This document shows positions 17,631 to 25,520 of a stretch of 64,000 bases of DNA, piece after piece. Below the pieces are notes generated by a model. The model saw only the letters and a list, made by a program, of their open reading frames with translations, searched no databases and had not been told where the DNA came from. The translations under genes and the position numbers were made by a program. Origin of the DNA: Mesorhizobium amorphae CCNWGS0123. Its GTDB lineage: Bacteria; Pseudomonadota; Alphaproteobacteria; Rhizobiales; Rhizobiaceae. Position 1 is the stretch's first letter. The number at the start of each line of letters is the position of its first letter. Location: NCBI RefSeq assembly GCF_001686985.1, contig NZ_CP015318.1, forward strand, positions 2,912,001 through 2,976,000, in the 5' to 3' direction.

Positions 17631-18281
17631 GGCATCCCCCTTGAGCGCCGCAAAACGCTACCCCCGAGGCCGGGACAAAGCTTCGCCCGGCCACGTCCCA
17701 AAGAACGTGGCGAAAACCTCCGCTCGCGCGGAATCGCCATCAATGATGTGCGTAAATAGCCTGAGTTAGCGGAGATCGTGCCGCACGGCTTATTGGCTGC
17801 CGCTCAGCATTCAATACCCCTGATCGCGACCGCGCGTCTGGTTGCCACCATCGCCGATTGCTCGCCCAAATTGCACACCCAACGCATATGAAAATATACC
17901 TGTGGACAACATAGTCAACTAAATTAGAGATTCGTTAACCGTATTCATTGGCGAGTGGTTAATCATGGGCGAGGTCGACCGTCTCTCCTCGGTGCAAGCA
18001 TCGCATTGGCAGGGACCTGGAAGACGGAAGTGATTGGTGCTCATTTGCCAGGCTTGCAAAGCAGCGCCTGAAAGTTCGCCGGGGGAAGTCAAGGTTTGGT
18101 GACTCTCGCGCATGGAAGAGCTTACAGACACGCCCCCGGTGGTCCGCGATCTGCTTGGGTAATGATAAAATCTTAAATATTCGCGGCCGGGGCCTGGCTC
18201 TGGACCCGCAGGAAGCAGTGCGATTGCTGACCGAAACCGCTCGGGCTGCAAATATGCGTGGCGGCTCCGAGGTAGGGGTTC
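17631..18281. other. Long intergenic region, lower GC than its surroundings
   Basis: No recognised gene is found in these 650 bases. A stretch around 17880-17970 is AT-rich and contains GTTAACC and GGTTAATC motifs. Short open frames on both strands look like chance frames, and no RNA or mobile-element remnant was recognised. Confidence 0.5.
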
Positions 18282-18461
18282 ATGCGCACTTGGTTCAATC
18301 ACATGCGGGGCCATACCCCGGATCATTGGGCAGGCGCTGACACATTCCGTTATGCCGAGGTCGGCTATTTTAGCGATGGCTGTTTGATCGAAATGCAACG
18401 TCTACGCGATCCGGCCGTCACAAAAAACAGGCATGGCCCGCCGTTGGCGGACCATGCCTGA
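18282..18461 (+). CDS. Possible 59-residue small protein, uncertain
   Basis: An ATG at 18282 preceded by GAGGTAGGGG opens a 59-codon frame with balanced, protein-like composition (WAGADTFRYAEVGYFSDG, CLIEMQRLRDP). Its last codons lie inside the terminator hairpin of the neighbouring minus-strand gene, which argues for a chance frame or an overlapping gene. No family is recognised. Confidence 0.22.
   Translation: MRTWFNHMRGHTPDHWAGADTFRYAEVGYFSDGCLIEMQRLRDPAVTKNRHGPPLADHA
18421..18460 (-). terminator. Intrinsic terminator of the exported AhpD-like gene
   Basis: CAGGCATGG(C)CCGCC and GGCGG(A)CCATGCCTG pair around a GTT loop at 18428-18460. On the minus strand the stem is followed by TTTTTTG, the classic form of a Rho-independent terminator, 40 bases after the stop at 18500. 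Confidence 0.85.
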
Positions 18462-18499
18462 CGTCTCCTGGTGACAGCGATCTTTGCCGCCGGCGGGAT

Positions 18500-18979
18500 C
18501 TATTCCCCGCCCATTTCCTTCTTAAACGTGTCGAAATCGACCTGCATGCCGTTGAAGACCGTGCTCCAGTGGCGGGTCAGCGCGGCCATGGCTACGGCTT
18601 CCTGGATTTCCTCGTCGGTGGCGCCGGCGCGCTTGGCGTCCTGCGTGTCCGACCAGATGCAGTAACTGCACGGGATCTGCGCCGCCACGGCGAGCGAGAT
18701 CAGCGACTTGACCTTTGGCGGCAGCGCCGTCTTGTCGCTGAGCTGGATGGCCTTGACCTCCGCCCATGCGCCGGGCAGACCGGCGTTCGGGAACTGCTTC
18801 AGGAAACTCGGCACGCCGCCCATGGTCGACTGGATGTCCTTGATGGCAGCGTCATAGTCGTCGGCCTGGGCAGGTGCGGCGGCCAGCGTCAGGGTGAGTG
18901 CGCAGGCAGCGGCAAGCACGGATGCGGACGCATAGCGAAGGCAGGAATGCGCGGATGAAACTATGAGACAGGCAGACAT
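18500..18979 (-). CDS. Exported carboxymuconolactone decarboxylase / AhpD-like protein
   Basis: The 159-residue protein has a signal peptide (hydrophobic run LAAACALTLTLAAAPAQA ending near residue 39). A mature CMD/AhpD-like domain follows, with IPCSYCIWSDTQDAKRAGAT and DEEIQEAVAMAALTRHWS. The CxxC pair is present, but the position that holds His in AhpD-type CxxCxxxH motifs is Asp here. A periplasmic location sets it apart from cytosolic AhpD. By family it may act as a thiol-dependent peroxidase-like or redox protein. It is read divergently from a TetR gene, with two matching palindromic operators between, so it is probably repressed by that regulator. Confidence 0.85.
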   Translation of the reverse strand: MSACLIVSSAHSCLRYASASVLAAACALTLTLAAAPAQADDYDAAIKDIQSTMGGVPSFLKQFPNAGLPGAWAEVKAIQLSDKTALPPKVKSLISLAVAAQIPCSYCIWSDTQDAKRAGATDEEIQEAVAMAALTRHWSTVFNGMQVDFDTFKKEMGGE

Positions 18980-19004
18980 GGTTTTCTCCTCTGGTGTTTG
19001 TTAG

Positions 19005-19019
19005 CCTTACGATGTAAGG
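19005..19019. promoter_or_regulatory. TetR operator 1
   Basis: CCTTAC-GAT-GTAAGG is a perfect 6-3-6 inverted repeat, 25 bases upstream of the AhpD-like gene. A second copy of nearly the same sequence lies 31 bp away, centre to centre (about three helical turns). Confidence 0.75.
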
Positions 19020-19035
19020 TAATGCGGAAAATGAA

Positions 19036-19050
19036 CCTTACAGTGTAAGT
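19036..19050. promoter_or_regulatory. TetR operator 2
   Basis: CCTTAC-AGT-GTAAGT is a 6-3-6 inverted repeat with one mismatch and the same half-site as operator 1. It lies immediately upstream of the TetR start at 19065, consistent with autoregulation. Confidence 0.72.
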
Positions 19051-19064
19051 TGTCAAGCGGCGCC

Positions 19065-19724
19065 ATGGACTCGTCGATCAAGAAAGAGCGACCACGCGGG
19101 CGGCTGTCCCGCGAGATGATCGAGGATGCGGCATTCGAGGTCATCGAGAGGGAGGGCCTTGCCGGCTTTTCGATGCGCAAGCTGGCGGCCGACCTCGGCT
19201 GCGAGGCGATGAGCATCTATCACCACTTTCCGTCGCAGGCGCATCTGCACGAAGCCTTGGTCGACCGGCTGATCGGCTCGCTCGAAATGCCCGACGCCGG
19301 TCTGCCCTGGCGGCAAAGAATGCACATCGCCATGCACGACTTCCGCCGCATCGGCCGCGAGCATCCGGCCTTCGCGCCGTTCCTGGTCACCTACCGCATG
19401 AATTCGCCGACTTGCCTTACCTGGCTGAGCGACATCCTCGGTCTGTTCGAGGCCGGAGGCTTCGGCCCCGAACTGAGCGCACGGCTGTTCCGCACTGTCG
19501 GCTACTATCTGATGGGTGCGATCCTCGATGAGACCGCTGGCTATGCCAAGGGCCCGTCGGCGGCCACCACCGTCAGCGACGAACAACTGGCGCGGGATTT
19601 CCCGAATGTTGCCGCCGCCGGGCGCTATTTCGGCGCCGCCGAATTCGACCGGACATTCGACCTCGGCCTCGATATGCTGCTCGACGAGATGGAGCGCGCC
19701 CTTGGCGGCGCCAATTCGAGGTAG
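19065..19724 (+). CDS. TetR-family transcriptional regulator
   Basis: From ATG 19065 the protein has 219 residues; an upstream start at 19050 would overlap the second operator. The N-terminal helix-turn-helix is clear (MIEDAAFEVIEREGLAGFSM, RKLAADLGCEAMSIYHHFPS). The C-terminal ligand domain (LFRTVGYYLMGAILDETAGY) resembles the TetR_C_1/TetR-class group. It probably binds the paired CCTTAC-N3-GTAAGG sites in front of it and controls the exported AhpD-like gene and itself. The inducer is unknown. Confidence 0.88.
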   Translation: MDSSIKKERPRGRLSREMIEDAAFEVIEREGLAGFSMRKLAADLGCEAMSIYHHFPSQAHLHEALVDRLIGSLEMPDAGLPWRQRMHIAMHDFRRIGREHPAFAPFLVTYRMNSPTCLTWLSDILGLFEAGGFGPELSARLFRTVGYYLMGAILDETAGYAKGPSAATTVSDEQLARDFPNVAAAGRYFGAAEFDRTFDLGLDMLLDEMERALGGANSR

Positions 19725-19732
19725 CCTGGCGC

Positions 19733-20350
19733 ATGCGCTTTCTGTTTGTTCTGATCCTGCTCGCCGGAGCCGCCATCGGCGTTGCCTATCCCTGGGCGAT
19801 GAGCAACTTCTCCGGCCATGAGATCGGCACCTGGCGGGTCTATGAGAAGGGCCAGTTCAGGCCGGTGACAGTGCCGCTTGCCGCAAGCGACGCGCCGGTC
19901 AGGGTGCTGGTCGACCTGACCGCCAGGGCCGAGCGCATCGTCTCGCAGCAGCGCACCGTGCTGACGCTGACCGCCGCAACCGGCGGCCGCACGGCACTCG
20001 CCTCGACGCTGCAGTTCAACCACACCGACAATCCGCGCCAGCCCAGCCCGCAATCGCCGGACAAGATCTTTCGCGACGAGGCGGGCGTGATCGAGACGGT
20101 CAGCCCTGGCGCCTATCTGTTCACCGTCGGCCTTGGCGATGCCGAGAACATTCCGATACGCGCCGTCGACCTCGTGCTGCGCGCCGGCACCGGCGAGATC
20201 GACGAAAGGGCAAGGCCGGTCGGCTTCTCGCTGATGGCGGCCGGCCTGATCGGGCTGGTGCTGGCGATGGTCTTTGGTCGTGGCGGCGGCCGGCCGGAGA
20301 ACCCGAACTCGCAGCCGCCACCGCCGCGCTGGGGCAGGGGCTCGAAGTGA
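19733..20350 (+). CDS. Membrane-anchored protein of unknown function
   Basis: The 205-residue protein has a membrane segment at residues 3-23, a central extracytoplasmic region (about 25-160, with TWRVYEKGQF and GAYLFTVGLGDAE) and a second segment near 165-182, followed by a short Pro/Gly tail. No family is recognised. It starts 9 bases after the TetR stop, and its stop overlaps the GTG start of rlmJ, so it is part of the same transcript; the link to rlmJ is probably only positional. Confidence 0.72.
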   Translation: MRFLFVLILLAGAAIGVAYPWAMSNFSGHEIGTWRVYEKGQFRPVTVPLAASDAPVRVLVDLTARAERIVSQQRTVLTLTAATGGRTALASTLQFNHTDNPRQPSPQSPDKIFRDEAGVIETVSPGAYLFTVGLGDAENIPIRAVDLVLRAGTGEIDERARPVGFSLMAAGLIGLVLAMVFGRGGGRPENPNSQPPPPRWGRGSK

Positions 20351-21213
20351 ACTACCGCCACGCCTACCATGCCGGCAACTTCGCCGACGTCGTCAAGCAT
20401 GTCGTGCTGACGCGGCTGCTCGAATATCTCAAGCAGAAGGACAAGGCGTTCCGCGTCATCGACACCCATGCCGGCATCGGCCGCTACGATCTGTCGTCGA
20501 CGGAGGCGCAGAAGACCGGCGAATGGCAGGGCGGCATTGGCCGGCTGGTCGGCGCAAACCTGGATGCCAAGGCGGCCACCCTACTGGCGCCCTATCTGGA
20601 GGCCGTTCGCGCGCTCAACCCCGATGGCGGCCCGGATGGCGGCTTGAAAAAATATCCGGGCTCGCCGCTGATCGCCAGGCATCTGCTGCGCAAGCAGGAC
20701 CGGCTGACGGCGATCGAATTGCATCCCGACGATGCGAACCGGCTCAAAGCGGTCTTCGCCAGCGATTTTCAGGCGAGGGTGATCGAGCTCGACGGCTGGC
20801 TGGCGCTCGGCGCGCATTTGCCGCCGAAGGAAAAGCGCGGCCTGGTGCTGATCGATCCGCCATTCGAGGAGGCGGGCGAATTCGACCGTCTGGTCGACGG
20901 GTTGGTCAAGGCCCACAAGCGCTGGCCGGGCGGCATCTATGCGCTGTGGTATCCGATCAAGGACCGCAAGGCGGTCATCGCCTTCAGGAAGGCGCTCAAG
21001 CAGACAGGCATCCCCAAGCTGCTCGACATAGAATTCGAGATCAGGCCGGCCTCGTCGGAGCCCAGCCTCGACGGCAGCGGCATGCTGGTGGTCAACCCGC
21101 CCTTTACGCTTGAGGGCGAGTTGCGTCTTCTGCTGCCGACCCTGCACAGATTGCTCGTGGTCGGGCGACCGGCGGACTGGTCGCTGCGCTGGCTCGCTGG
21201 GGAAGCGGGGTAA
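20347..21213 (+). CDS. rlmJ: 23S rRNA (adenine-2030-N6)-methyltransferase RlmJ
   Basis: The 288-residue protein begins MNYRHAYHAGNFADVVKHVV, the hallmark of the RlmJ family. It has the SAM-binding DTHAGIGRYDL at residues 39-49 and the N6-adenine motif DPPF at 170-173. RlmJ methylates one adenine in domain V of 23S rRNA (2030 in E. coli numbering). Length agrees with the E. coli enzyme of about 280 residues. The start is GTG, overlapping the previous gene's stop as GTGA. Confidence 0.95.
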   Translation: MNYRHAYHAGNFADVVKHVVLTRLLEYLKQKDKAFRVIDTHAGIGRYDLSSTEAQKTGEWQGGIGRLVGANLDAKAATLLAPYLEAVRALNPDGGPDGGLKKYPGSPLIARHLLRKQDRLTAIELHPDDANRLKAVFASDFQARVIELDGWLALGAHLPPKEKRGLVLIDPPFEEAGEFDRLVDGLVKAHKRWPGGIYALWYPIKDRKAVIAFRKALKQTGIPKLLDIEFEIRPASSEPSLDGSGMLVVNPPFTLEGELRLLLPTLHRLLVVGRPADWSLRWLAGEAG

Positions 21214-21352
21214 AGGCGGCAGCGGTTTCCCACCTTGCGAAGCCATCTCTGGCGGATGGCGAGCTCGATGCTGGAAACCATCATCATCACAACCGCTTGA
21301 CCGCCGACCGGCGAATCCGCACAGTGCGCGCAATCGACCTTGAGAGGCTGTC

Positions 21353-21805
21353 ATGACTCGCTTCGCCAAATCCGCCCTTGCCGCACTGATTTCGCTTTGC
21401 ACGCCGCTCGCCACCTCGCTCGGCTTCACCCAGGCGGCACACGCCGCCGATCTTTCCGTCTATTCCGACGAGGACGGTGGAGTATGCGGCGAGGCCTGGG
21501 TGCTGAACAAGATCACCAGCCGCTTTTCCTACCAGGTGCGCCACGTGCCGCATCTGCCGGATGTCGCGATCACCGATTTCCGCCGCATCCACCAGCACCG
21601 CTATCTGCCGGCCAGCGAACAATGGCCGATTGGCCGCCGCTATTGCGGCGCCACGGTCGCCCTGTCGGACGGCCACGACCGCACCATCTGGTACCTGATT
21701 GAGGAAGGGCAAGGTTTCGCCTCGATTGGCGACAATGTCGAATTCTGCGTCGCGGGCTTCGACCGCTGGATGGTCTACAACGGCCGCTGCCGCGTCCTGC
21801 GCTGA
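21353..21805 (+). CDS. Exported cysteine-containing protein of unknown function
   Basis: The 150-residue protein has a signal peptide ending near AAHAA (residue 32) and a mature domain with four cysteines (GVCGEAW, RRYCGAT, VEFCVAG, GRCRVL) that could form two disulphides. Trp and Tyr content is high (GHDRTIWYLIEEGQGF). It resembles short exported proteins found widely in rhizobia without known function. It is monocistronic between rlmJ and a LysE exporter. Confidence 0.75.
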   Translation: MTRFAKSALAALISLCTPLATSLGFTQAAHAADLSVYSDEDGGVCGEAWVLNKITSRFSYQVRHVPHLPDVAITDFRRIHQHRYLPASEQWPIGRRYCGATVALSDGHDRTIWYLIEEGQGFASIGDNVEFCVAGFDRWMVYNGRCRVLR

Positions 21806-21982
21806 ACGCAGCTTTCCGATCCCGGACATATTCGCGCCTGCGGCCAGAAATAGGTCGCAGCGCTCCGGTGTTACATGTTGCCGGCAGCAGCCCTGTCGAA
21901 GATCCTGATTTTCCTTCTATCGCCGGCCGGCAAATCGGCTAGTCTGAACGCCCGAGAGCAACAGCCACTTTCGGGTACCTTC

Positions 21983-22597
21983 ATGGATCTTGCGACCCTC
22001 CTTGCTTTTGCGGCCGCCTTCTTCGTGTTCGCCGCCAGCCCCGGCCCTGACAATATGACGATCGTCGCCCGCACGATCTCCGGCGGCGCGGCATCGGGCA
22101 TCGCCTATGGTGCCGGAACTGTGGTCGGCATCCTCATATTTCTGCTGCTCGCCGCCTTCGGCCTGTCGATCATCGCCGCCAAGATGGCGGTGGTCATGAC
22201 AGTGCTTCGCTATGGTGGAGCGGCCTACCTGATCTGGATGGGCGTCAGGCTGTGGACGGCGGTCCCCGTGGTGCCGGAACTGCAGCCCGTTTCGGGCGGG
22301 CGCGGGTTGTTGACGATCTTCGCCACAGGCATTGCCCTCAACCTCGGCAATCCCAAGATGCCGCTGTTCTACGTGGCGCTGCTGCCGAATGTGGTAGGCG
22401 CATCGCTCACCCCCGGACACGTCGGCCTGCTGATGGCGGTGATCCTGGCCGTCGAGGTGGTGGTGATCGGCGGCCACGTCATCCTTGCCGGCCGCGCCCG
22501 CAGCCTGTTGCGCACGCCCAGGATCGTGCGCCGCGTGAACCGGGCGGCGGGCGGCGTGATGATCGGCGTCGGCGTCGCCGTGGTCGCCACACGCTGA
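21983..22597 (+). CDS. LysE/RhtB-family amino-acid exporter
   Basis: The ATG at 21983 gives 204 residues, the family's usual size; an upstream start would add 36 untypical residues. The N-terminal FAASPGPDNMTIVARTISGG is the family signature. Six hydrophobic segments and NLGNPKMPLFYVALLP follow. It should export a small amino acid or related metabolite across the inner membrane by proton exchange. No regulator gene is adjacent. Confidence 0.88.
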   Translation: MDLATLLAFAAAFFVFAASPGPDNMTIVARTISGGAASGIAYGAGTVVGILIFLLLAAFGLSIIAAKMAVVMTVLRYGGAAYLIWMGVRLWTAVPVVPELQPVSGGRGLLTIFATGIALNLGNPKMPLFYVALLPNVVGASLTPGHVGLLMAVILAVEVVVIGGHVILAGRARSLLRTPRIVRRVNRAAGGVMIGVGVAVVATR

Positions 22598-22634
22598 GGT
22601 CCGCTGCGGACGAGCGTGCTGACCACCAACGCTA

Positions 22635-22806
22635 GCGCCGCCCCTCATCCGCCTGCCGGCACCTTCTCCCCTATAGTGACGGGGAGAAGGGGGCTGGCCG
22701 CGAAGTTGGCGCTTATCCTGCAACACTGGCGATTGGCGAAATCCGTGACGAGCGTCCTTCTCCGTTCACGGGGAGAAGATGGCGGCAGCCAGATGAGGGG
22801 CGGCGC
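22635..22806. repeat. Intergenic mosaic repeat with about 36-bp terminal inverted repeats
   Basis: The left end (GCGCCGCCCCTCATCCGCCT and CACCTTCTCCCC) and the right end (GGGGAGAAGATGGCGGCAGC followed by CAGATGAGGGGCGGCGC) are inverted copies of each other. They enclose a core with a second pair of CTTCTCC/GGGGAGAAG palindromes. It has the layout of rhizobial intergenic mosaic elements and carries no gene. Confidence 0.7.
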
Positions 22807-22849
22807 TGACCTCTACCCGTTGACAAGAGCCGTCATCATCTTCTAAAAA

Positions 22850-22865
22850 GAGACAGACCTGTCTC
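22850..22865. promoter_or_regulatory. Palindromic operator upstream of TetR-EamA unit
   Basis: GAGACAG-AC-CTGTCTC is a perfect 7-2-7 inverted repeat 16 bases before the TetR start at 22882. It matches the form of self-binding sites of TetR-family repressors that regulate a co-transcribed transporter. Confidence 0.7.
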
Positions 22866-22881
22866 ATCACATGGCGCCATC

Positions 22882-23457
22882 ATGACCCCTTCACCATCCT
22901 CGGGCAAACGCCAGCATGTCGTCGAGACGGCCTATACGCTGTTCAAGCAGGGCGGTTTCCACGCCACCGGCATCGACCGGATCATCGCCGAGGCAGACAT
23001 CGCCAAGATGACGATGTACCGCCACTTTCCCAGCAAGGACGAGCTGATCGTCGAGGTGCTGGATTATCGCACCGGGCGTTTCGACCGTCAGCTCGACCGG
23101 CTCGAGCAAGAGGGCATCACAGCCGAACAGAAGATTGAAAGGATCTTCGATTGGCATGAGCGCTGGTTTCGCAGCGCCGACTTCCATGGCTGCCTGTTCG
23201 CGCATGCGCTGGCCGAATTCGGCGATCCCGGGCATCCGGTGTTCAAGGCAGTTGCCAGGCAGAAGAACGGCCTGAGATCGCGCATGCAGGCAATCCTCGA
23301 GGATGTGATGCCGCCCGACCGTGCCGCAGGCGCGGCCGCCGCCTTGCTGATGCTGATCGAGGGCGCCACACTGATGGCGCAGATGGGGCAGCCGGCCATC
23401 GGCAATGCCCGCAAGGCTGCGGCAGCCATCATCGCCGCTGCGAGCGGCCCGCTATGA
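22882..23457 (+). CDS. TetR-family regulator
   Basis: This 191-residue protein has a typical TetR helix-turn-helix (VVETAYTLFKQGGFHATGID, RIIAEADIAKMTMYRHFPSK) and a C-terminal domain with WFRSADFHGCLFAHALAEF, the TetR_C-type segment seen in the YxaF/LmrA-like group. It overlaps the EamA transporter gene by four bases and is preceded by a perfect GAGACAG palindrome. It most likely represses its own two-gene transcript until a substrate of the transporter appears. Confidence 0.88.
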   Translation: MTPSPSSGKRQHVVETAYTLFKQGGFHATGIDRIIAEADIAKMTMYRHFPSKDELIVEVLDYRTGRFDRQLDRLEQEGITAEQKIERIFDWHERWFRSADFHGCLFAHALAEFGDPGHPVFKAVARQKNGLRSRMQAILEDVMPPDRAAGAAAALLMLIEGATLMAQMGQPAIGNARKAAAAIIAAASGPL

Positions 23458-24290
23458 GCGCGACCGTCGTCGGGCTGGCGCTGTTCGCGGCCATCCTGCA
23501 TGCCAGCTGGAACGCCTTCCTGCGCACCGGGGCCGACCGGCTGTGGACGGTCACCGTCATGAGCTTTTCCAGCACGCTGGTCGCCATCCCCTTCGCCCTC
23601 TCCCACGCCCTTCCGGTGGCGGCTGCCTGGCCCTATGTCGTGCTCTCGGCGTGCCTCCAGGTCGGCTACAGCGTGTTCCTGGTCGCCGCCTACAGATATG
23701 GCGAACTTGGTCAGGTCTATCCGATCGTCCGCGGCAGCGTGCCGCTGCTCGTTGCGCTCGGCGGTTTCTTTCTTGCCGGCCAGCATCTGACCATGCCGGA
23801 GATCGTCGGCGTCGCGCTTGTTGCCGGCGGCATCATGGGGCTTTCGCTGGGCAGGGGGAGGGCGTCGACGACATCGATCCTCTATGCGCTGGCGACCGGA
23901 GCGATCATCGCCGCCTACGCGACGGTCGACGCGATCGGCGTTCGCGCGGCGCAAGACAGCGGTGCCTACACGGCATGGGTGCTGGTGTTCTACGGCGCCT
24001 TGCTGCCGGCGACCTTCACCGCCATGCGCGGCAGGCTCGCTGTCGACCTCGGCGCGCCGGAAACCTGGAAGGCGCTGGGCGGCGGTCTGTTCGCGCTGCT
24101 GGCCTATGGCGTCGTGGTTGCCGCCTTTGCGCTGGGGCCGGCCGGACCGATCACGGCGATCCGCGAAACCAGCGTCGTCTTCGCCGCCTTCATCGGGCGG
24201 CTGTTCCTTGGCGAGATGCTCACGCCAAGGCGCGTTGGCGCCTGCGCCGTCGTCGCCCTCGGAGCCATATGCCTCGGCTACCGGCCGTGA
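23454..24290 (+). CDS. EamA-family (drug/metabolite) transporter
   Basis: The 278-residue membrane protein has about ten hydrophobic segments in two EamA repeats; each ends in the family pattern (GSVPLLVALGGFFLAGQHL in the first, ETSVVFAAFIGRLFLGEML in the second). It should export or exchange a small metabolite across the inner membrane. Its start lies in the ATGA overlap with the TetR gene, so the regulator and transporter form one translationally coupled unit. Confidence 0.88.
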   Translation: MSATVVGLALFAAILHASWNAFLRTGADRLWTVTVMSFSSTLVAIPFALSHALPVAAAWPYVVLSACLQVGYSVFLVAAYRYGELGQVYPIVRGSVPLLVALGGFFLAGQHLTMPEIVGVALVAGGIMGLSLGRGRASTTSILYALATGAIIAAYATVDAIGVRAAQDSGAYTAWVLVFYGALLPATFTAMRGRLAVDLGAPETWKALGGGLFALLAYGVVVAAFALGPAGPITAIRETSVVFAAFIGRLFLGEMLTPRRVGACAVVALGAICLGYRP

Positions 24291-24297
24291 CGCTGCC

Positions 24298-24930
24298 TCA
24301 CCGCGGCGCGGCTCTGTGCTGTCCGGACAGGTAAGCGCAGATCAGATCGACGAGTTGCTTCTGCAATTCCGGCGCCTCCAGCATGCCGCGTCGCGCCGCA
24401 TTGTGGATCACGCCCTCGACCGCGGAGGAAAGCACGCGCGCCACCGTCTCGGTGTCTTTCGTGCGTCTGCGATACTGCGCCACGGCCGCCGCGTAGTGTT
24501 CGAGATAGCGCGACTGGAAAGCGGCATGCGCGGCCCTTGAGCCGCGATCGCCTGGCGCTTCGTCGAGCAGCACCTGGTGCAGGGTCGGATGGATGCTGTG
24601 CGCCGCGATCATGCCGCGCGTGAGTTCGCGCGCGAATTGCCGGAGCGGTTTCTCGTCGCCTGCCGCATCGCTGATAACGGCGAGGACCTGATCGAAGTGC
24701 CGGCGCCGGATCGCCTCGACCAGTGAAAGCTTGTCGGGGAAATACTGGTAGAGCGAGCCGATGCTGGCACCGGCCGCCTCGGCCACCTTGTTGGTGGTGA
24801 AGCCGGCCCATCCGAGATCGCTCAGAACGCGAGCACCCGCCTCGATGATCGCCTCGACGGTTGCCCTGGAACGCGCCTGGCTCGGCTCCTTGCGCATGCG
24901 CGAGCGCGGCTTTGCAATGCGAGTAGACAT
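24298..24930 (-). CDS. TetR-family regulator
   Basis: The 210-residue protein has the N-terminal motif RATVEAIIEAGARVLSDLGW, AGFTTNKVAEAAGASIGSLY and QYFPDKLSLVEAI, an excellent TetR DNA-binding domain, and an all-helical C-terminus of unknown ligand specificity. It is divergent from the DinB gene at 24995, with 64 bases between, and probably controls it. The gap contains an imperfect inverted repeat, GAATAT-N7-ATACTC, that could be its site. It is convergent with the EamA gene, eight bases apart. Confidence 0.87.
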   Translation of the reverse strand: MSTRIAKPRSRMRKEPSQARSRATVEAIIEAGARVLSDLGWAGFTTNKVAEAAGASIGSLYQYFPDKLSLVEAIRRRHFDQVLAVISDAAGDEKPLRQFARELTRGMIAAHSIHPTLHQVLLDEAPGDRGSRAAHAAFQSRYLEHYAAAVAQYRRRTKDTETVARVLSSAVEGVIHNAARRGMLEAPELQKQLVDLICAYLSGQHRAAPR

Positions 24931-24994
24931 GCCGGCTCCCTCTCCGCAAGAATATAAACAACATACTCACATTTTCTGGAAAGGGATATCGATC

Positions 24995-25520
24995 ATGAGT
25001 GCCCTGGTCTTGCTTCGCAGCCTCTTCACCTATCAGGCCTGGGCCAATGACGAGTTGCTGGAGAAGCTCGCGAGCCTCGACTCACATGCACACGGCAAGG
25101 AACGCCACGCCGCGATCCGTCTCCTCAATCACAACCTCGTCGTGTCAAAAATATTTGCGGCGCATCTCACCGGCGTGCGTCACGGCTACAGCGCCGACAA
25201 CACCGAGGACACGCCCGCGCTCGACGCGCTACGCACCGATGTCGCGGCAGTGGATCGCTGGTATCTGGACTATCTGGAAACCGTCGCGCCGGACCATCTG
25301 TCCGAGCCCGTGCCGTTCGTCTTCACCGACGGCGACATCGATGTCGCGCCAGGAGATGCTGACCCATGTCATCATCCATGGCGGCTACCATCGCGGCGAG
25401 ATCGGGCGCCTGCTCTCGCAGATTTCCATCGCACCGCCATGGGACACGTTCGCCGTTCATCTCCACCAGACCGAGCCTTCGCGCCGCCTGCAGGCGGTGA
25501 TAGAGCCACTAAGCGTTTGA
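24995..25520 (+). pseudogene. DinB-family protein, frameshifted
   Basis: The first part, from ATG 24995, reads MSALVLLRSLFTYQAWANDE to FTDGDID in one frame. The remainder (SRQEMLTHVIIHGGYHRGEI, GRLLSQISI, to a stop at 25520) continues in another frame. The join is near 25339-25345. Both halves are plainly the same DinB/YfiT four-helix protein with the metal-binding histidines (NHNLVVSK in the middle, HGGYHRGE late), so a +1 or -2 change has split it. The total of 526 bases is not a multiple of three. It could be a recent mutation or a sequencing error. Family members act as metal-dependent thiol transferases or have no known role. Confidence 0.8.

Noticed and set aside
17919..18398. 159-codon minus-strand frame in the intergenic gap
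   Set aside because: No family match, odd composition, no ribosome binding site, and it lies directly downstream of the terminator of the AhpD-like gene.
24995..25520. Programmed ribosomal frameshift in the DinB gene
   Set aside because: There is no slippery heptamer or downstream pseudoknot at the junction; a mutation or sequencing error is simpler.
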